Source: Cordilura impudica
Taxonomy: Eukaryota; Arthropoda; Insecta; Diptera; Scathophagidae
Length of the DNA: 64,000 nucleotides
Assembly: GCA_963682025.1 (NCBI GenBank)
Contig: OY821520.1
Span: 185,158,746-185,222,745 of the forward strand
Direction of reading: 5' to 3'
In this document: piece by piece, positions 34,027-45,298 of the stretch
Numbering within the stretch: position 1 is the stretch's first letter
Layout: every line of letters begins with the position of its first letter
Position numbers and translations under genes: made by a program
The notes under the pieces: generated by a model
What the model was told of the DNA's origin: nothing
The model's input: the letters and a program-made list of their open reading frames with translations, nothing else
Database searches by the model: none

Positions 34027-35835
34027 CACTGTCCAACAAATTAAGACTTTTTGAATTGAACAGAATAGCGACCCCATAATTCTGAAAGGGTATGTTGAGT
34101 AGATCATTTTTGTAGAACAAACTTATGGTTCAGCACGTCTGAGTATTTTTTTACAGTGAGTCAAAGTTTTCATTTTTTGGTCGAAGGAAGCATTATACTT
34201 TATGAAAAAAAATGCTGTACGTTAATGTCTGAGAGAATTCTTATGGTCAGAGTTGTATTGTGGAATTGTATGAGGATTATTTTTGTGGAAGATCTTAACC
34301 CTCTAACTGGTCTCTTTATGGGTCAATTTGACCCTTTTTTTTCGAGAAAATCAAAAAATATCCTTTAAAAAAGGACATTTAAGGATTAAAATATTCTACG
34401 AAAATGTTTGCCGAAAAATTTCAGTGGGGGTCGCCAAAGAAAACATTGTTGTAAATAAAGCTCTTTACGATTAATTGGCAAAATTACACGCCCACTTCTA
34501 TAAAAAAATTATAATTTTGTTTTAATACTGGTTTATTATAGTATGTACATATTTATTTTTTTGCTTCAAATTTTCGAGTAAAAGGGAATTGGGAAATAGC
34601 AGTAGTATGACAATGGATTAAAGATTAAACTTAATACGCTTTCCTGTATATAGCTTGACGTGAATGTTCCGATGGGTCAAGGTTTCTGTACAAGCCCCAT
34701 ACGTATTCAGCAAGCATTACACTTTGGGATTTCCCTTTGAATCTTTCTTCCAATACCTTTATATCTTATTTAAGAGATTTGAAATATTTTTTATTTTTTA
34801 TTTAAGAGATTTGAAATATTTGCGTATGTTTCCTCCTTTTTTGTGGAATACGCAACCGGTATTGATGGATGCTGATTTCCATTGTGCAGTAAAACTGCTT
34901 TTAAGCTGTGTTTTGAACTATCTATAAATAGTCGCCAAGCGGAAGAGTCCAGTGGAAGCTTTAGATATTTTAGAACCTCTTCAATACTGCAACAGTATAC
35001 AAGTTCTTCTGATTTTTTAAAATAACTTTCCAGATCGACGTGTCTTTTTCTTGGAAATGTAACTTTTACATCGGCTTTTATCAAATTCCTGTTTTTCAAT
35101 CTGGAACATAATATTTCAGCTTTCTCTTTTGTTAGTCCTAAATCTCTTACAAGATCTTCAAAATAAGTTTGGTCTACCAAATTAGGACATATGTTTAAAC
35201 CATCAAGAGGCAAGTAACTTATATCTGATATGTTTTCAACCGCCGCTGTTATTTCTGTATTGGCGACTGTAATATTGTCATATTATTAATTTTAATAAAT
35301 ATCACACCCGATTTGTAAGTCACAGCTGACTAGACACGAAAACTTAGTGTTTGGCCCGGCCGAACTTGACGCCGTTTTTACCTGTTTTGTATATGTTGGT
35401 GTATAATTTTACTAATTAAGCATAAAGAGTTTTATTTACAACAATGGTGTCTTTGGTGACCCCCACTGAAATTTTTTGGCAAACATTTTCGTAGAATATT
35501 TTAATCCTTAAATGTCATTTTTTAAAGGATATTTTTTGATTTTCTCGAAAAAAGGGTCAAATTGACCCATAAAGAGACCAGTTAGAGGGTTAAGATCTTC
35601 CACAAAAATAATCCTCATACAATTCCACAATACAACTCTGATCATAAGAATTCTCTCAGACATTAACTTACAGCATTTTTTTCATAAAGTATAATGCTCC
35701 CTTCGACCAAAAAATGAAAACTTTGACCCACTGTAAAAAAAACTCAGACGTGCTGGACCATAAGTTTGTTCTACAAAAATGATTTACTCAACATACCCTT
35801 TCGCTATTCTGTTCCAAAAATGCTGTTGGACAGTG
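34027..35835. mobile_element. 1.8-kb element with ~0.45-kb terminal inverted arms and TAA duplication
   Basis: Arms at 34027-34489 and about 35400-35835 are inverted copies. They begin CACTGTCCAACA, include GGGTCAATTTGACCC, and end in a TCAGTGGGGGTC segment and an A+T-rich tract. TAA flanks both sides (34024-34026 and 35836-35838). Between the arms is a broken protein frame on the minus strand (34791-35213). Architecture is like the element at 60562-63367, but the sequences differ. Superfamily not assigned. Confidence 0.7.
34791..35213 (-). pseudogene. Fragment of a transposon-borne protein of unknown class
   Basis: An open frame of 140 codons. It has NICPNLVDQTYFEDLVRDLG, LTKEKAEILCSRLKNRNLI, and WRLFIDSSKHSLKAVLLHNG followed by a PSIPVAYSTKKEETY segment. 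From recall this is the first part of large uncharacterised invertebrate repeat proteins in which a downstream Asp-rich stretch probably forms the catalytic core. That downstream part is missing: the frame ends at 34791 next to a duplicated TTTAAGAGATTTGAAATATT segment. The position between long inverted arms supports a transposase origin. Confidence 0.55.
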
Positions 35836-35876
35836 TAATTAATATATGTAATTAATTTCAGCACATTGTACCCTTA

Positions 35877-36238
35877 TCTATAATATTAATAGGCTAGGCG
35901 ATTTTTTGTTACCGATGTTTTGTCGTACCGTTTTATCCCGATTTTGACAAAACGTATATTATTTGAAAGATATTTCTTTTTAGCTGTTCACCAGATTAAC
36001 AAATTTTAAAATTTTTTCCTTTATTTTGAGTAAATTTCATTTAAAGTTGGTACTAACGCATACATAAAATCATACATATGCTATGTCTGTGTTTATTAAA
36101 TTTGTTAATGTGTTTGTGAGTTTATAATATCATTCTCAATAATAATAAACCAAAAAAGTATTGGTTTGTGAATGGCTAAGTTGAAAAATAAAGTTGTCTA
36201 GAAATTGCACTCGACTTTCGAGCGCTGGAATCTTCTAG
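35877..36238 (+). mobile_element. Helitron-like element, copy 3
   Basis: Starts TCTATAATATTAATAGGC after an A, and ends with TCGACTTTCGAG hairpin text, GCGCTGGAATCTT and CTAG (36235-36238) before a T. 362 bp and same family as copies 1, 2 and 4. Confidence 0.85.
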
Positions 36239-36316
36239 TAATTAATTAATCCTGTACTGTAATTATAAGCATAATTTTCTTATTGTACAGGGAAGCACAA
36301 TAAATCAATTAATAAA

Positions 36317-36600
36317 AAGCCATCGCACTTTATTGCGAAGAAGGAGGTCGGAATTCCATTTCCTTTAAGAATTCTTTAAACTGACGATGGTAGAATGCTT
36401 TTGATAAGATGCTGTTAACAATCTTGGTTACCAAATTCATGACCTCAACTATTTCGGCCGCAAATGTTTGGGCACAAAGCGCTTCTTGGTGTATTATGCA
36501 GTGAAACGTAAGAATTTCATGGTTTATTTTGCTTTGAAAAATACTTCTGGCTCCATCAGTTGCTATTGTAACGATTTTTGCACAACATTCGCTATATCTT
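36317..36600 (-). pseudogene. hAT transposase, upstream fragment
   Basis: The minus strand reads CAKIVTIATDGARSI, KINHEILTFHCIIHQEALCA, QTFAAEIVEVMNLVTKIVNS, FYHRQFKEFLKEM, then, one base shifted, DLLLRNKVRWL. This is the conserved middle of GTF2IRD2-like hAT transposases, with the IHQExLC zinc/catalytic region visible. The next residues of the same protein are found at 32888 downward, so this is one gene cut by the inserted LINE. The first catalytic Asp (ATDGA) is present; upstream sequence is not recognisable. Confidence 0.8.
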
Positions 36601-36887
36601 CCCCTCTAGTTTGTCCAGAGAGCGGCAGCAATCCTAGGAGTTCTGCTTTTGGACCTTGGGAACACGCCGATGCCGGCGTCATTCGAGAGCTTCCGACGGA
36701 CTGACGAACGACAATGAAGACGCGTTTCACGAGAGAGGGGTGCGGTGAAAAGCGAGTACAAGGGGCTGAGATATAGAATGATTTTTAAATGGTTTTATTT
36801 TTGATAAAATAATATTTCCTTATGGAGCCGCAGCCACACATCCCAAGAGCCGCACGTGGCTCACGAGCCGCAGGTTGCTGACCCCTG
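36601..36887. repeat. 5' non-coding end and terminus of the hAT element
   Basis: Unusually G+C-rich for this window. It ends GAGCCGCAGGTTGCTGACCC then CTG, the inverse of a CAGGGGTC-type hAT terminus, with further AGCCGCA/TGCGGCT-like pairs just inside. Mini-me-like copy H starts at the next base. Confidence 0.65.
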
Positions 36888-37625
36888 CCCTATACCACTA
36901 TGTGGTCAGGTCGTAATGACTTTGTGTTGATGTTTGTAACTAATCATCTTTTATTATACCGATTGACTCAGAATCACTTTCTGATCGATGTCCGTCCGTC
37001 CACCTGTCCGTCCGTCTGTGTGTCCATGTAAACCTTGCAATCAAGCTATAGGCTGCAAATATAAATATATTTTGACCAAATTTAGTGTATAAGCCATAGC
37101 ATGAATGCTATTGAAATTGGTAAAAATTCGGTTCATATTCTGATCTAGTCCCCACACAAATGACCTCTATGAGATCGACTTAAATTACCATAAGATCCAA
37201 ATTATCATATAGATCTTGGTCAAATTAGCTTTGTGTATGTTTATTACATCGATTTTTCAGTAGCCCAAAAATAAACCCTATAAGACAATTCATAATCATA
37301 GCCCCTATATGAAGCTGATTCCCGATCTTCCCTTAAATCTATAAAAACACAAAATTATTGCACAGATTTTTCTCAAATTTGATTTGTATATATTTTTGCA
37401 AACAAATAAGTGACCTTACCAAATATATTCAGGATCGGTTAATTTTTCGGCCTAGTCCGCATATAAATATAGCATCCGATATGAACTTTTTCATATCTGA
37501 AAGCAAAAAATTTTAATAACAATGCCACTGAAATTTGGTTTATGCTTATTACCTAATTAGTTGGACCTAACCACATGGTGTAGGGTATCGTATAGTCGGT
37601 CTAGACCGACTATAATTTTCTTATT
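36888..37625 (+). repeat. Mini-me/DINE-like repeat, copy H
   Basis: Begins CCCTATACCACTATGTGGTC directly at the hAT end, lacks the first few TTTATA bases, has GTCC tracts at 36990-37018 and ends with an intact TAGTCGGTCTAGACCGACTA hairpin. The hAT probably inserted near this copy's start. Confidence 0.85.
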
Positions 37626-39207
37626 TATTAATATTAAATAATTGTATCAATACAAACCAACCAATTACCATTTTTTTTGCCACCATCTTAAATCCCAGAA
37701 TTATAAAAACAATCCTTTAATTTCAATTTTAATAATGTTAATTTGTTTTTTATTTTTTTCATACATTTAGTAATTAATTTGTGTCTTAATTTTTATGTAC
37801 TTTTGTTTAATTTTTTTTTTGCAAACAAGTTTTTGTTTTTTAATAATTTTTTTTTGTCACAAATTTACAGGAATCTACACATCAATTTTGAGTTTTTAAA
37901 TAAGTTTTTTTTTATTTAATGGTTTTCGTTTTATACAAATATTGCTTAAATTATAAATAAAGACCATAAAAAAAAGAAAATTACAAAAAATAAATAATAT
38001 ACAGTTAGTAACTAAGTAATTAGTTTAAATTTTTTTTGTGTTTTTTGTTTTTAGAATAATGGTAGTTGTGTGTGTGTATTTAATTTTTAAATATTTAATT
38101 TATTTTTAAATATTTTTAAGGTGTCTTAAGTGTGCTTTTTAAAAATAAATATAAGTGTTTGTTTAATATTAATTAAAAATGTGTTGAACAAAAGTAAAAA
38201 ATAAACGAAAAACAAATAACAAATTTAAAAAAAATCAACAATCAACTTAAAAATTATTAACATAAAGAGTATATTGCAACAGTTTAACTTATAAATAAGA
38301 AAATAATTAGAAACAAACTGAAAAAAAATTAAGAAACATAAAATATTAAAAATATTTTTTGCTCTAGTCAAAAATATCATAATATGTACTTAAAAATTTT
38401 TATTTGGAATAAAAATTTTTATTTCATACAAAAAGTGTGTTGAAGAAACCTTTTATTTTTTAAAGGGAATTAAAAATTAAACAAGGTTTATAAATTCCAA
38501 ATGAAAATTTTAAAAACGTTTATAGGTAAAAATTCATTAAACAGGTACAGTTGTAGCGCTAAAAGGTTGTTCAACCCCTTTACTAATCTTAAAGTGATGA
38601 TAATTTTAGATAGATTTTTTCGTTCTTAAAGTCTAAAGTTTGTTTGTTTTTTCTTTTCTTAAAAAAAATGTCAGATGCGCCACTTAATCAAGCAGAGTTA
38701 GAGGGTAAACACAATCAGAATGTTTGCGATTTTTTTTTTATAAGAAGCTTAAATTTTATTTCCATATTTTTCTCATGTTCTCGTTCTAAAACTCTCAGTC
38801 TCTCGCAAATTTTGCAATATTTTAAAAAAATTGTGTGGGAATACCAATTTAGTAAACTAAAATCAAATGTTTATAAAAATTATTTAAATACAATATTTAA
38901 AAAATTATCTGTTATGCATTGAAAAATTATTAATTTTAGAAAAAAAAAATAGCTTCTAAGAGAACTTAATTTTGTAGGAAAAGGCATTTTTTTAAGAAAA
39001 TATGTTTCTTAAAAAATAGGCATTTACAAAAAAGTACTTTTTCAATAAAGGTACTTTTCTAGAAAACAAATTTTTTAAAAGTGCCTTTAAAATATGGAAC
39101 TTTGATATGAATTATATTTCCTTAAAAAGTTCCTTTTCTTAGAGAGTATCTATATCTAAAGAGTACTTTTTTCCCCTAAAAAGTACAAACTGTTTTTTTA
39201 AATAAGT
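37626..39207. other. Extremely A+T-rich DNA with no gene
   Basis: Long A and T runs throughout; frames here (for example near 38644-38922) are low complexity. From about 38940, TAAAAAGTACTTTT-type words begin (see the array entry). Confidence 0.55.
38940..39207. repeat. Degenerate AAGGTACTTTTT array, left part
   Basis: Words such as AAAGTACTTTTTC, AAGGTACTTTTC and AAAAAGTTCC recur every 20-40 bases. Continues after mini-me-like copy I at 40000-40520. Confidence 0.6.
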
Positions 39208-39999
39208 TTTTATACCCTATACCACTATGTGGTTTGGGTATAATGACTTTGTGCTGCTGTTTGTAACAACCAAAAATATTTGACCTAGACCCATCTTCTA
39301 TTATACAGATCGAATCAGAATCGCTTTTTGAATCAATTTAACTATGTCCGTCCGTCCGTCCGTCCTTCTGTGTGTCCATGTAAACCTTGTAATCAAACTG
39401 CAGATCGCAAATATGAATATATTTTGATGAAATTTGGTATATAAGCTTCCATCGGCCGTGGGATGAAAGATATTGAATCGATCCATGTTCAGACCTAGCC
39501 CCCATACAAATGACCTCTATAAAATCGACATAAATTGCCATAAGATCCAAATTGTCGTATACATCTTAGTCAAATTGGGTTTCTATGTGTTTATTACATC
39601 CATTAATGAATAGTCCAAAAACGGTCCCTATAGGACAACTCTTTGTCATAGGCCCCATATAGAGCTGCTTCCCGATCTTCACTTAAATCCATCAAAAAAA
39701 CAAAACTATTGCACTGATTCATCTCAAATTTTGTTTGTATATATTTTCGAAAAATACAAGAGACTTTACCAACCAAGGTCAGGATCGGTCCATTTTTGGA
39801 CCTAGTCCCCATATAGACATAGTATACGATATGAACTTTTTCATATCTGCAGCCAAAAAAATTAATAAAAATGCCACTCAAATTTGGTTTATGCTTATTT
39901 TCTATATCCAATTAGTTGGGCCTAAGAGATAGGGTCTCTAAACGCATGCTATAGGGTATCGTATAGTCGGTCGAGACCGACTATAATTTTCTTACTTGT
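39208..39999 (+). repeat. Mini-me/DINE-like repeat, copy I (full length)
   Basis: Complete copy with TTTATACCCTATACCACTAT start, GTCCGTCCGTCCGTCC tract at about 39344-39363, and terminal hairpin followed by TTTTCTTACTTG. It divides the AAGGTACTTTTT array in two. Confidence 0.9.
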
Positions 40000-40520
40000 T
40001 TTTAAATAACTTTTTCTAAAGAAGTATTTTTTTTCTTAAAAAGCACATTTTCTTTAAAAAGTGCATTTTCTAAGTAACGTTTTTTTAAAAGAATATTTTT
40101 TAAACAAGCAAGTTTTCTAAAAAAGTTCCTTGTAAAACAATACTTTTTTTTAAATGTAACCTTTTTTAAAAAGAATTTGTAAATAAGGAATTTAAAAAAG
40201 AAGAAAATTTTTTAGAAAGTGTACTGTTTAGGAAATTAACTATTTAAGAAAAGGTACTTTTTTGGAAAAGTTAATTTTTGAGAAATTGTAATTTTTAAGA
40301 AGAGATTTTTGTTAAGAAAATGTACTTTAAAAAAAAAGGTACTTTTTAGGTACTGTTTAAGAAAATACACTTTTTGGAGGGTGACGTACTTTTAAAGAAA
40401 ATATACTTTGAAAAAAGGTTATTTTCAAGAAAAGGTTCTTTTTAGGAAATTGAATTTTTTTAGGAAAAGGTACTTTTATAAGAAATGGTACAGGTACTTT
40501 TTTAAGAATAGAATTTTTTT
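40000..40520. repeat. Degenerate AAGGTACTTTTT array, right part
   Basis: At least a dozen variants of AAGGTACTTTTTTAAGAAAA (for example at 40250, 40338, 40470 and 40492) in both near-direct and partly inverted form, since the word is itself near-palindromic. No protein frame. Confidence 0.65.
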
Positions 40521-42892
40521 CATGAAACATAAACATAAATTACGGCAGCACATACAAAATAAAAATTAAGAACAACCACATAGATAATTCATATTTTTAC
40601 AGGAGTTTTTTTTTTTAATTTTAATGATATTTTGTAGGGTTTGGACCTATATATATTTAATTTAAATAATAAAGAGCTCAGAAAAATACCAAATATTTTC
40701 ACAAGAAAAGAGCAACGCTGGGCGTGACCGTGTTTTCCATAGATGGACATCCGGATGGACATCATCTTCGCTTGTTATAGGTATCAAAAATTTATATATT
40801 ATGATGGCCACGTATGACAAATGCAATTCTTTTGGTAATATATTTTTCCTCATAGGAACAACGCATCGCACTGATCTGATTGTGTTTTTATACTCTGAAA
40901 TGAAGAAATGTGATGTTTAAACTTGCTTCCTCTCCATAGATGTTACCAATAGAGTTGCCAACTAATATACAATTATAATTTAACTGGGAAAATAATAATC
41001 ATTTAATATAATGATTAAATTATGTGATGAAATTTAATAGTTGTTTTATAAAACCTTTCTTTGGGGTTTCAAAAGAATTTAGGTAATTTAAGGTAAACCT
41101 TGTTTAATTATTGTTCCGGCTCGTATTAAATTCTTTAGTTAATATTTTATAAATAACATTTATATTTATATAGATTATTTAACAACAATATTTAATTTTT
41201 AGTACATTTATATTTATATATTCATATTTTTTTTTTGGATTTGTTGTAATGAGGTAATTTGATGCTTTGATTTGATTTGATTATAAATATTTATGCATAG
41301 CAAAACCTATTCTTAGAAATAGGCAGGCATTTCTGTTCTTGATTTTTTCTCATATTTTTTTTAAATAAGTTTGTTAAATTTGATTTATTATATACTCGTT
41401 GCAAAAAAAAGCTTTTAAACTGCTGCAATAAAAATATATAGTTTATTTTACAATTGCAATATTTGTTAAGATATAGTAAAGCACTTAATTTTGTTTGTTT
41501 TTTTTTTGTTTATCATATTTTTTATATTTATATATAAAAAAAAAAATAAATAAAATATTTATGTATAAAGCACTTGATTTTCTTGTTAAATTTTTAAAGC
41601 TTTATATAAGTATATATTTTTTGAAATTTAAGGTTATTTTTTTTATTACTTATTAAGGCTTTTTGAGTTCCATTTAAGAAAAACATTTATAATTAAAGAC
41701 ACTTTTTTTTGGAAAAATAATATAAATTGTGCACCACTAACATTTAATTAGTTTTTTAAAGAATTTTTTTTTGTTTTTGAATTTTTGTAAAGAATTTTCT
41801 TATTATTAAACACACCTAAAAAAGATAATATCGTTTTTTGCTTTTAAAAATAAGCGTTCATAAAATAAGAGCACATTTAGTAAATTTATGAGTTTTTTTG
41901 TTTGTTTGTTGTTTTTAATGTATAATTATAGTAGTAAATTTAGTTTTTTAAAGAAATTTAAACATTTAAGGCTTTGTTGTTTTTATTCGTATTTTTTTTT
42001 TTTTAGTTTTTTATAATAGTTTCTTATCACTTATAATGAAATATCATTAATTATTTAGAAGGTATTTATAAATTTAAAGCCAATTAAAGGAGGTTTTTCT
42101 TTTAAAATTTTTACAATTAATCTCTGGTTTTTTCTTTAGAAAAATAAAAAAATAATGAATTTAAAATTTGCACAACTAAAAATAATAATTACTGTTGTAG
42201 GTTCAATTTAAATTTGATTTCCTGTTTGTTTCTCAATAAATTAAAACTTTTTATGGAATGCATTTATTTAATTTTTCTTTTATATAAATTTAAACAAATT
42301 GAGGTAGTTGAGCCATAATAATCTTCCAAAATATATCTAAAGGTTTTTGTTTGGACACACAAAAAGCTGCCAATTTGATTAAATTAATATTCGAGGTCAG
42401 ATGACAACCACGTTTTGTTATTACATCTCAGAACAGAAGTTAAGAGAGACAGTTTAACTGTTAGAAAGAACAAAATGTTAAGTAAAATTATCAAAGCTGT
42501 GAAGGATGTTTAGTTCATTTATTTAAAATAAGGAAGTTTTAATTAACACAATTAAAGGTGGGGGGTTTTTTTTTATAACTATTTTTGTTGAAACTATGAC
42601 TTTAATGGAAGACAAAAATTATTTAGAACTGTTTAACATTGTCGTGGTTGTTATTATATTAAGAGGATGAAAAAAAATTAAAAACCTATACTAGATAGCA
42701 GCCTATATTGTTTGAAATATATTTTTAAAACTCTTTTTACTATATTTTGGAAGTTTTTGAGGCTTTTGTAACGGTTTGTCTCCAGGCCCAATGGCCTTCT
42801 TTTATTAACTTTTTTTAAGAGTTTCTATATACTTTCCCCTTTTCTCTCTCTTTTTATTTTTGACCCGCAAATTAACAGAAAAAAAGATTTGT
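40521..42892. other. A+T-rich DNA 3' of Atf3; probable 3' UTR in its right part
   Basis: No coding frame. AATAAA-type signals on the minus strand (TTTATT on plus) occur at 42801 and many other places, so the 3' end of the Atf3 transcript cannot be fixed. The 40700-40900 patch is less A+T-rich but unrecognised. Confidence 0.45.
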
Positions 42893-44401
42893 TTAAGCCA
42901 GACAACCGCCATTGGTCATAAATGCCGCTGCCACTCCCGTATCCAAATCTACAAATTCAGCTGCCTCGCCCGTCAACTGAGCCAACAAATCAACTTCATG
43001 TAAATAATCATTTTTAATGGATATTTGATCGTGGAACGACACTATACTCGAACTGTTGCCACCCATGAGGGAAGAAGTAAAGTCGAGCATGCTACCGCCG
43101 CTATGGGTGTTCTGCAATAGGGTGGGTCCACCATGATTATTATTTATTGACTGATGGACATTCACGGCATGTTTGATGTCAATGAAACTATCACAATTGT
43201 TCTCGAACAGAAACCGCTCAGCCGATTGAGCTGTGGTGTAGGGGCTTTGCGAGTCGACCAGTTCATTCTTAACGAATTCATTGGCTGTGGTTGGTGTGGA
43301 TACACAAGACATAGGACTGGCCACACTGGCCAATAGAGCACTGTTGTCGCAGCCATTGCTGCCTATCGGTGTACTGCAGGTGGTGGGTGTGTGTGCCAAA
43401 GTTAGACCGATGGATTGAGAGTCACAATTTGGAATGTAATCGGACATGCAGTGACCCATAAGGCTGGAGGCTGAGCTGCTGATGACTGTTTGGTGGGTGG
43501 TGGGTGTCGAAGAGCTGGTAAGTTGTTGTTGCGTGTGCAAAGCTGCTATACACAGACTTGTACTGTCCTGAGAAGGTGAATTTAAATAGCCCAATTCTTG
43601 GGGCGTGGGCGAAGCCTTACAATAACCGTTGGGCAGTTGGCTGCTGTGGTGGTGTAGCGGTGAATTCTGCGTTGAACTTGGAAGTTGAGATACAATTGAA
43701 ACGGGATTTGTTAGAGCGGCTGAGGCTGCCTTGAAACCATTGCTGCGTGAAAATTTGATAGTAGACATCGGTGGGATCGCGGTGCGCTGTGGTGTGGACT
43801 GTGAATTATTGCAACTTGAGTTGGACGTTATCGTTAAACCATTGTTAATGTTGTTGTTGTTATTATTGTTGCTGCCATTTGGTGAGTTCAGACCATTCAG
43901 CGTGGAAGTATTAGTGTTGTCATCTATATTCAAATCGGCCAAATATTTATAAGCTGGAGATTGTAACAGTTTCGATGGTAAACTTAAGCCTTCGTGATGG
44001 ACACAAGATGGCTCATGAGCCTGCAACATGTCCAACAATTTACGCCGTTCATTTTCCAAAATACGAACTTGACTTTTAAGGTCTACATTTTGAGTGTCCA
44101 ATTGTTCGGCTTCTTTGATTAAGTTCTGGGTACGTTCACGTTTCTTCATGCGGCATTTGGTGGCTGCAATCTTATTGCGTTCCCTGCGACGTTTACGTCT
44201 GTCCTCATCCTCAGGAGTAAGGCCCTTTGCCATAGGTGTCTTCAAGTCACATTCATCATCAGTTGTATCATCGAAATCCTCACTGGGTCTAGAGCACTTA
44301 GACATGGGCTGCTCCGAGCCGGAACTAGAGTCACACGTTGATAATTTTCGTTTACTTTGTATGGATAATTTGAGACCAGCTTTGATCAGTTGTGAACACG
44401 T
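42893..44401 (-). CDS. Atf3: Atf3-type bZIP transcription factor, last coding exon
   Basis: An open frame runs from a splice acceptor at 44401 to a TAA stop at 42893-42895, about 502 codons; the first in-frame Met is codon 33 (44305). Counted from that Met: an acidic lead, GLTPEDEDRR at 28-37, the basic region RERNKIAATKCRMKKRER at 41-58 with the invariant N...C-R contacts, and a zipper with Leu at 62, 69, 76, 83 and 90 in perfect heptads. A long Ser/Thr/Gln/Asn-rich tail follows, with an Asn run near residues 146-151. The basic region and the preceding 32 codons (KAGLKLSIQSKRKLSTCDSS) resemble Drosophila Atf3 (A3-3), a nuclear factor known to dimerise with Jun and act in stress, metabolic and epithelial programmes. 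Codon 33 is probably internal: the open frame continues to the acceptor, so upstream exons must exist, and none was found in the window. No damage seen. Confidence 0.93.
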   Translation of the reverse strand, partial: TCSQLIKAGLKLSIQSKRKLSTCDSSSGSEQPMSKCSRPSEDFDDTTDDECDLKTPMAKGLTPEDEDRRKRRRERNKIAATKCRMKKRERTQNLIKEAEQLDTQNVDLKSQVRILENERRKLLDMLQAHEPSCVHHEGLSLPSKLLQSPAYKYLADLNIDDNTNTSTLNGLNSPNGSNNNNNNNINNGLTITSNSSCNNSQSTPQRTAIPPMSTIKFSRSNGFKAASAALTNPVSIVSQLPSSTQNSPLHHHSSQLPNGYCKASPTPQELGYLNSPSQDSTSLCIAALHTQQQLTSSSTPTTHQTVISSSASSLMGHCMSDYIPNCDSQSIGLTLAHTPTTCSTPIGSNGCDNSALLASVASPMSCVSTPTTANEFVKNELVDSQSPYTTAQSAERFLFENNCDSFIDIKHAVNVHQSINNNHGGPTLLQNTHSGGSMLDFTSSLMGGNSSSIVSFHDQISIKNDYLHEVDLLAQLTGEAAEFVDLDTGVAAAFMTNGGCLA

Positions 44402-44445
44402 CTAAAAAGAAAGAGTAAAAAAGAGAGAAAGAGAGAGAGAGAGGT
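44402..44445 (-). other. Splice acceptor and polypyrimidine tract of the Atf3 exon
   Basis: Read on the minus strand, a CT-rich run (CTCTCTCTCTCTCTTTCTCT, then TTTTTTACTCTTTCTTTTT) leads into AG at 44403-44402, immediately before the open frame in phase 0. On the plus strand the same tract is a GAGA repeat. Confidence 0.8.
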
Positions 44446-45298
44446 TAAGATTTGAAGGAATTTCATGAAAAACGCTTAAAGTTAATTGTTTCTAGCTGAG
44501 ATTTTGCCTGATAAATTGCATTTCATTGAAACTTGCAGCTTCATTAGCATTTGTGTGTCTGTACATATTTAGTTAACCTTGACTGTTGGCAGAAAACTTA
44601 AAACTATTATTCATGCAAACAAACAAATGATAATAAAGTTGTTAATGACTTTTTGTAAAGGCTGAAAGTACAGTTTAGTACAATAAAAAAAAAAACAGTA
44701 TAAAAGTCTACTTTTAATTAAAATTATTTATGATTTTTTAAATTTTTTTGTTTTGCTTTACTCAATACATATTTAAAGTTTATTGTGAATAATATTAAAA
44801 GGTTTCATACATTGTAAACTGAATTCGGTTAAGTGAAAAAAGTCCTCCAATAGTTTAAATGTTCGTTATAAAGAAAAAGGCGTCTTATGCGTTGTGTGTT
44901 TGTGTTTTTTTTTTGTTTGATACCCACGACCCTGAATGGGTTTTATGAACAATCAAACAGAAAAATGACGTCTGTTAGCCGAACATGTTGTATTTTGTTT
45001 AAGCTTAAATTGTTATAAGCTTAACTACGTCTTAAATCTGACATGTCTCCAAAAAAAAAAACCCGTCTGTCACCAATAACCAAATCCGTAAAAACGCCAG
45101 ATTTTTTTTTTATGTTTGTTTATGAACAAAATTATAGTGTATTATAAATGAAACACTCGAAAAGATGTGTTAGTTAAAGAAAATGTTAAGATTCTAATGA
45201 GTATTTTATAGAGAGCACCCAAAGAATTTAAAAAAATATCGTATTTGGGCAAATAATATCATACCTTAAAAAATCAAAAAATATGAGTTTATGATATA
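44446..45298. other. Probable Atf3 intron DNA, no gene
   Basis: A+T-rich with no recognised feature. Intron status rests on the acceptor at 44402. Confidence 0.4.

Larger units (their letters stand above)
32889..36315 (+). mobile_element. LINE inserted in the hAT element, itself carrying two insertions
   Basis: Bounded on both sides by a 7-bp AAAGCCA duplication of hAT sequence. A 5'-truncated reverse transcriptase occupies 32898-33958. The following 3' untranslated DNA is interrupted by a long-arm element (34027-35835) and a Helitron-like element (35877-36238). It ends with an AATTAATAAA tail just before the second duplication. The assignment of 33959-34026, 35839-35876 and 36239-36315 to this LINE is inference from the layout. 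Confidence 0.6.
31985..36887 (-). mobile_element. hAT element split by a 3.4-kb block of younger insertions
   Basis: The 5' end (minus strand) is a hAT-like terminus at 36887: the complement begins CAGGGGTCAGCAACCTGCGG. The transposase relic starts at about 36600, breaks at 36316, and resumes at 32888, running to about 31985. AAAGCCA occurs at both sides of the break (32882-32888 and 36316-36322); taking one copy away with everything between restores the hAT frame exactly. The 3' terminus was not found. Coding relics and inserted elements are listed separately. Confidence 0.7.

Noticed and set aside
36468..36704. 78-codon plus-strand frame
   Set aside because: Overlaps the minus-strand hAT transposase relic and its G+C-rich non-coding end.
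43154..44405. Several 60-103-codon frames on the strand opposite Atf3
   Set aside because: Shadows of the Atf3 exon's codon structure.
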